From Bacillus sp. FJAT-42315 (GTDB lineage: Bacteria > Bacillota > Bacilli > Bacillales > Domibacillaceae): a stretch of DNA of 64,000 nt. The notes beneath the pieces are model-generated. The model ran no database searches and had not been told where the DNA came from. It saw only the letters and a program-made list of their open reading frames with translations. Position 1 is the stretch's first letter. The number at the start of each line of letters is the position of its first letter. The position numbers and the translations under genes were made by a program. The stretch spans positions 2,496,667-2,560,666 of the forward strand of contig NZ_KZ454941.1 in NCBI RefSeq assembly GCF_002797375.1, written 5' to 3'. This document shows positions 63,466 to 64,000 of the stretch, piece by piece.

Positions 63466-63924
63466 ATGCAATTACCAGTTAAAAATTTAAAAGTAAATTT
63501 CAAAACAATAGAAGAATTCAAAAGCTTTAAAGAGTATGGGTTAGAAGAACTATCCATGCTAGAAGAAATTCAAATCACAATGGTCGAGGATAATGCCAAC
63601 TCCCCATTTTACGGTATTTACTACGGAGATAAGCTAGCTGCTCGTATGTGCTTATATGTAAAACAAAATCGAGCAAACTTATTAAAAAATGGTTCTGACA
63701 GATACCTTGAAATTTGGAAGCTAGAGGTACTACCTCAATTTCAGCATAAAGGCTTCGGCTTACAACTTGTCAACTTTGCCAAATCCTTTAATTTACCAAT
63801 TTTAACCAAGGCGCGCGTGAAGTCCAATAGTTTCTGGGAAAAAATGAACTTTGTTCCCCTGTCAGAGCATAGTTCTCGTTTACTTTGGGATCCAAATTCT
63901 ATCATCACACAAAAAATTAGTTAA
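63466..63924 (+). CDS. ylbP: GNAT family N-acetyltransferase YlbP
   Basis: 152 residues from ATG at 63466, behind AGGAGGAG. A GNAT fold is indicated by LEIWKLEVLPQFQHKGFGLQLVNFAKS, where QHKGFG is the acetyl-CoA pyrophosphate loop, and by SFWEKMNFV near the end. The acetylated substrate is unknown. Location opposite panE matches B. subtilis ylbP. Confidence 0.85.
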   Translation: MQLPVKNLKVNFKTIEEFKSFKEYGLEELSMLEEIQITMVEDNANSPFYGIYYGDKLAARMCLYVKQNRANLLKNGSDRYLEIWKLEVLPQFQHKGFGLQLVNFAKSFNLPILTKARVKSNSFWEKMNFVPLSEHSSRLLWDPNSIITQKIS

Positions 63925-63930
63925 ATCGTC

Positions 63931-63974
63931 ATTGGACCATATCGGATACCCATCCATTATGGTCCAATTTTTTA
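63931..63974 (+). terminator. Terminator after ylbP
   Basis: ATTGGACCATA pairs with TATGGTCCAAT, followed by TTTTTTAT. A run of A on the other side could let it serve a converging gene too. The last 26 bases hold a possible minus-strand gene end (frame VVSFLNKK then stop), perhaps ylbO, but too little to call. Confidence 0.9.
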
Positions 63975-64000
63975 TTTCTTATTTAAAAAGCTAACGACAG

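Overview
The window is a stretch of core chromosome from a spore-forming, low-GC Firmicute of the Bacillaceae. Gene content and order follow Bacillus subtilis from the ylbP/panE/bshC end, through the division and cell wall (dcw) cluster and the pyrimidine operon, to yloU/fakA/sdaAB. The sporulation genes spoVD, spoVE, spoIIGA, sigE, sigG and spoVM, the mDAP-type murE, the bacillithiol gene bshC and the PyrR attenuators all support this. The genus cannot be fixed from the sequence alone. Nearly every gene is on the minus strand, so transcription runs from high to low coordinates; only ylbP, rqcH and rpmB are on the plus strand. No rRNA, tRNA, transposase, prophage or CRISPR array was seen.

From right to left: ylbP(+), panE and bshC; then the dcw cluster rsmH-ftsL-pbpB-spoVD-murE-mraY-murD-spoVE-murG-divIB-ftsA-ftsZ (63.9-44.5 kb). 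Hairpin terminators break it after pbpB, spoVD, spoVE and ftsZ. Compared with B. subtilis it lacks mraZ, murB, ylxW, ylxX and sbp; a possible 45-codon gene sits where mraZ would be. Next come the sporulation locus spoIIGA-sigE-sigG with a Spo0A-type and a sigma-F/G-type promoter (44.4-41.5 kb), then ylmC-ylmD-ylmE-sepF-ylmG-ylmH-divIVA (cell-division placement and translation quality control), T-box-controlled ileS, lspA and rluD.

From 32.7 to 22.3 kb lies the complete UMP pathway pyrR-pyrB-pyrC-carA-carB-pyrK-pyrD-pyrF-pyrE, read from one promoter through PyrR attenuators. The uracil permease gene pyrP, normally between pyrR and pyrB, is absent, and two PyrR-binding loops lie in tandem there. 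rqcH(+) stands alone at 20.4-22.1 kb. From 20.3 to 2.7 kb runs yloB-yloC-remA-gmk-rpoZ-coaBC-priA-def-fmt-rsmB-rlmN-prpC-prkC-rsgA-rpe-thiN-spoVM: a calcium ATPase, a biofilm regulator, nucleotide and CoA supply, replication restart, initiator-tRNA formylation and deformylation, rRNA modification, a PASTA kinase/phosphatase pair and ribosome assembly. rpmB(+) converges on spoVM, followed by yloU, fakA and the first codons of sdaAB at the left edge.

No gene cluster here is a new biological system. The informative parts are small or non-coding: the overlooked 25-codon spoVM, the tandem PyrR loops, the mraZ replacement region, sporulation promoters, two intergenic repeat elements and several lineage-specific gene losses within otherwise conserved operons.
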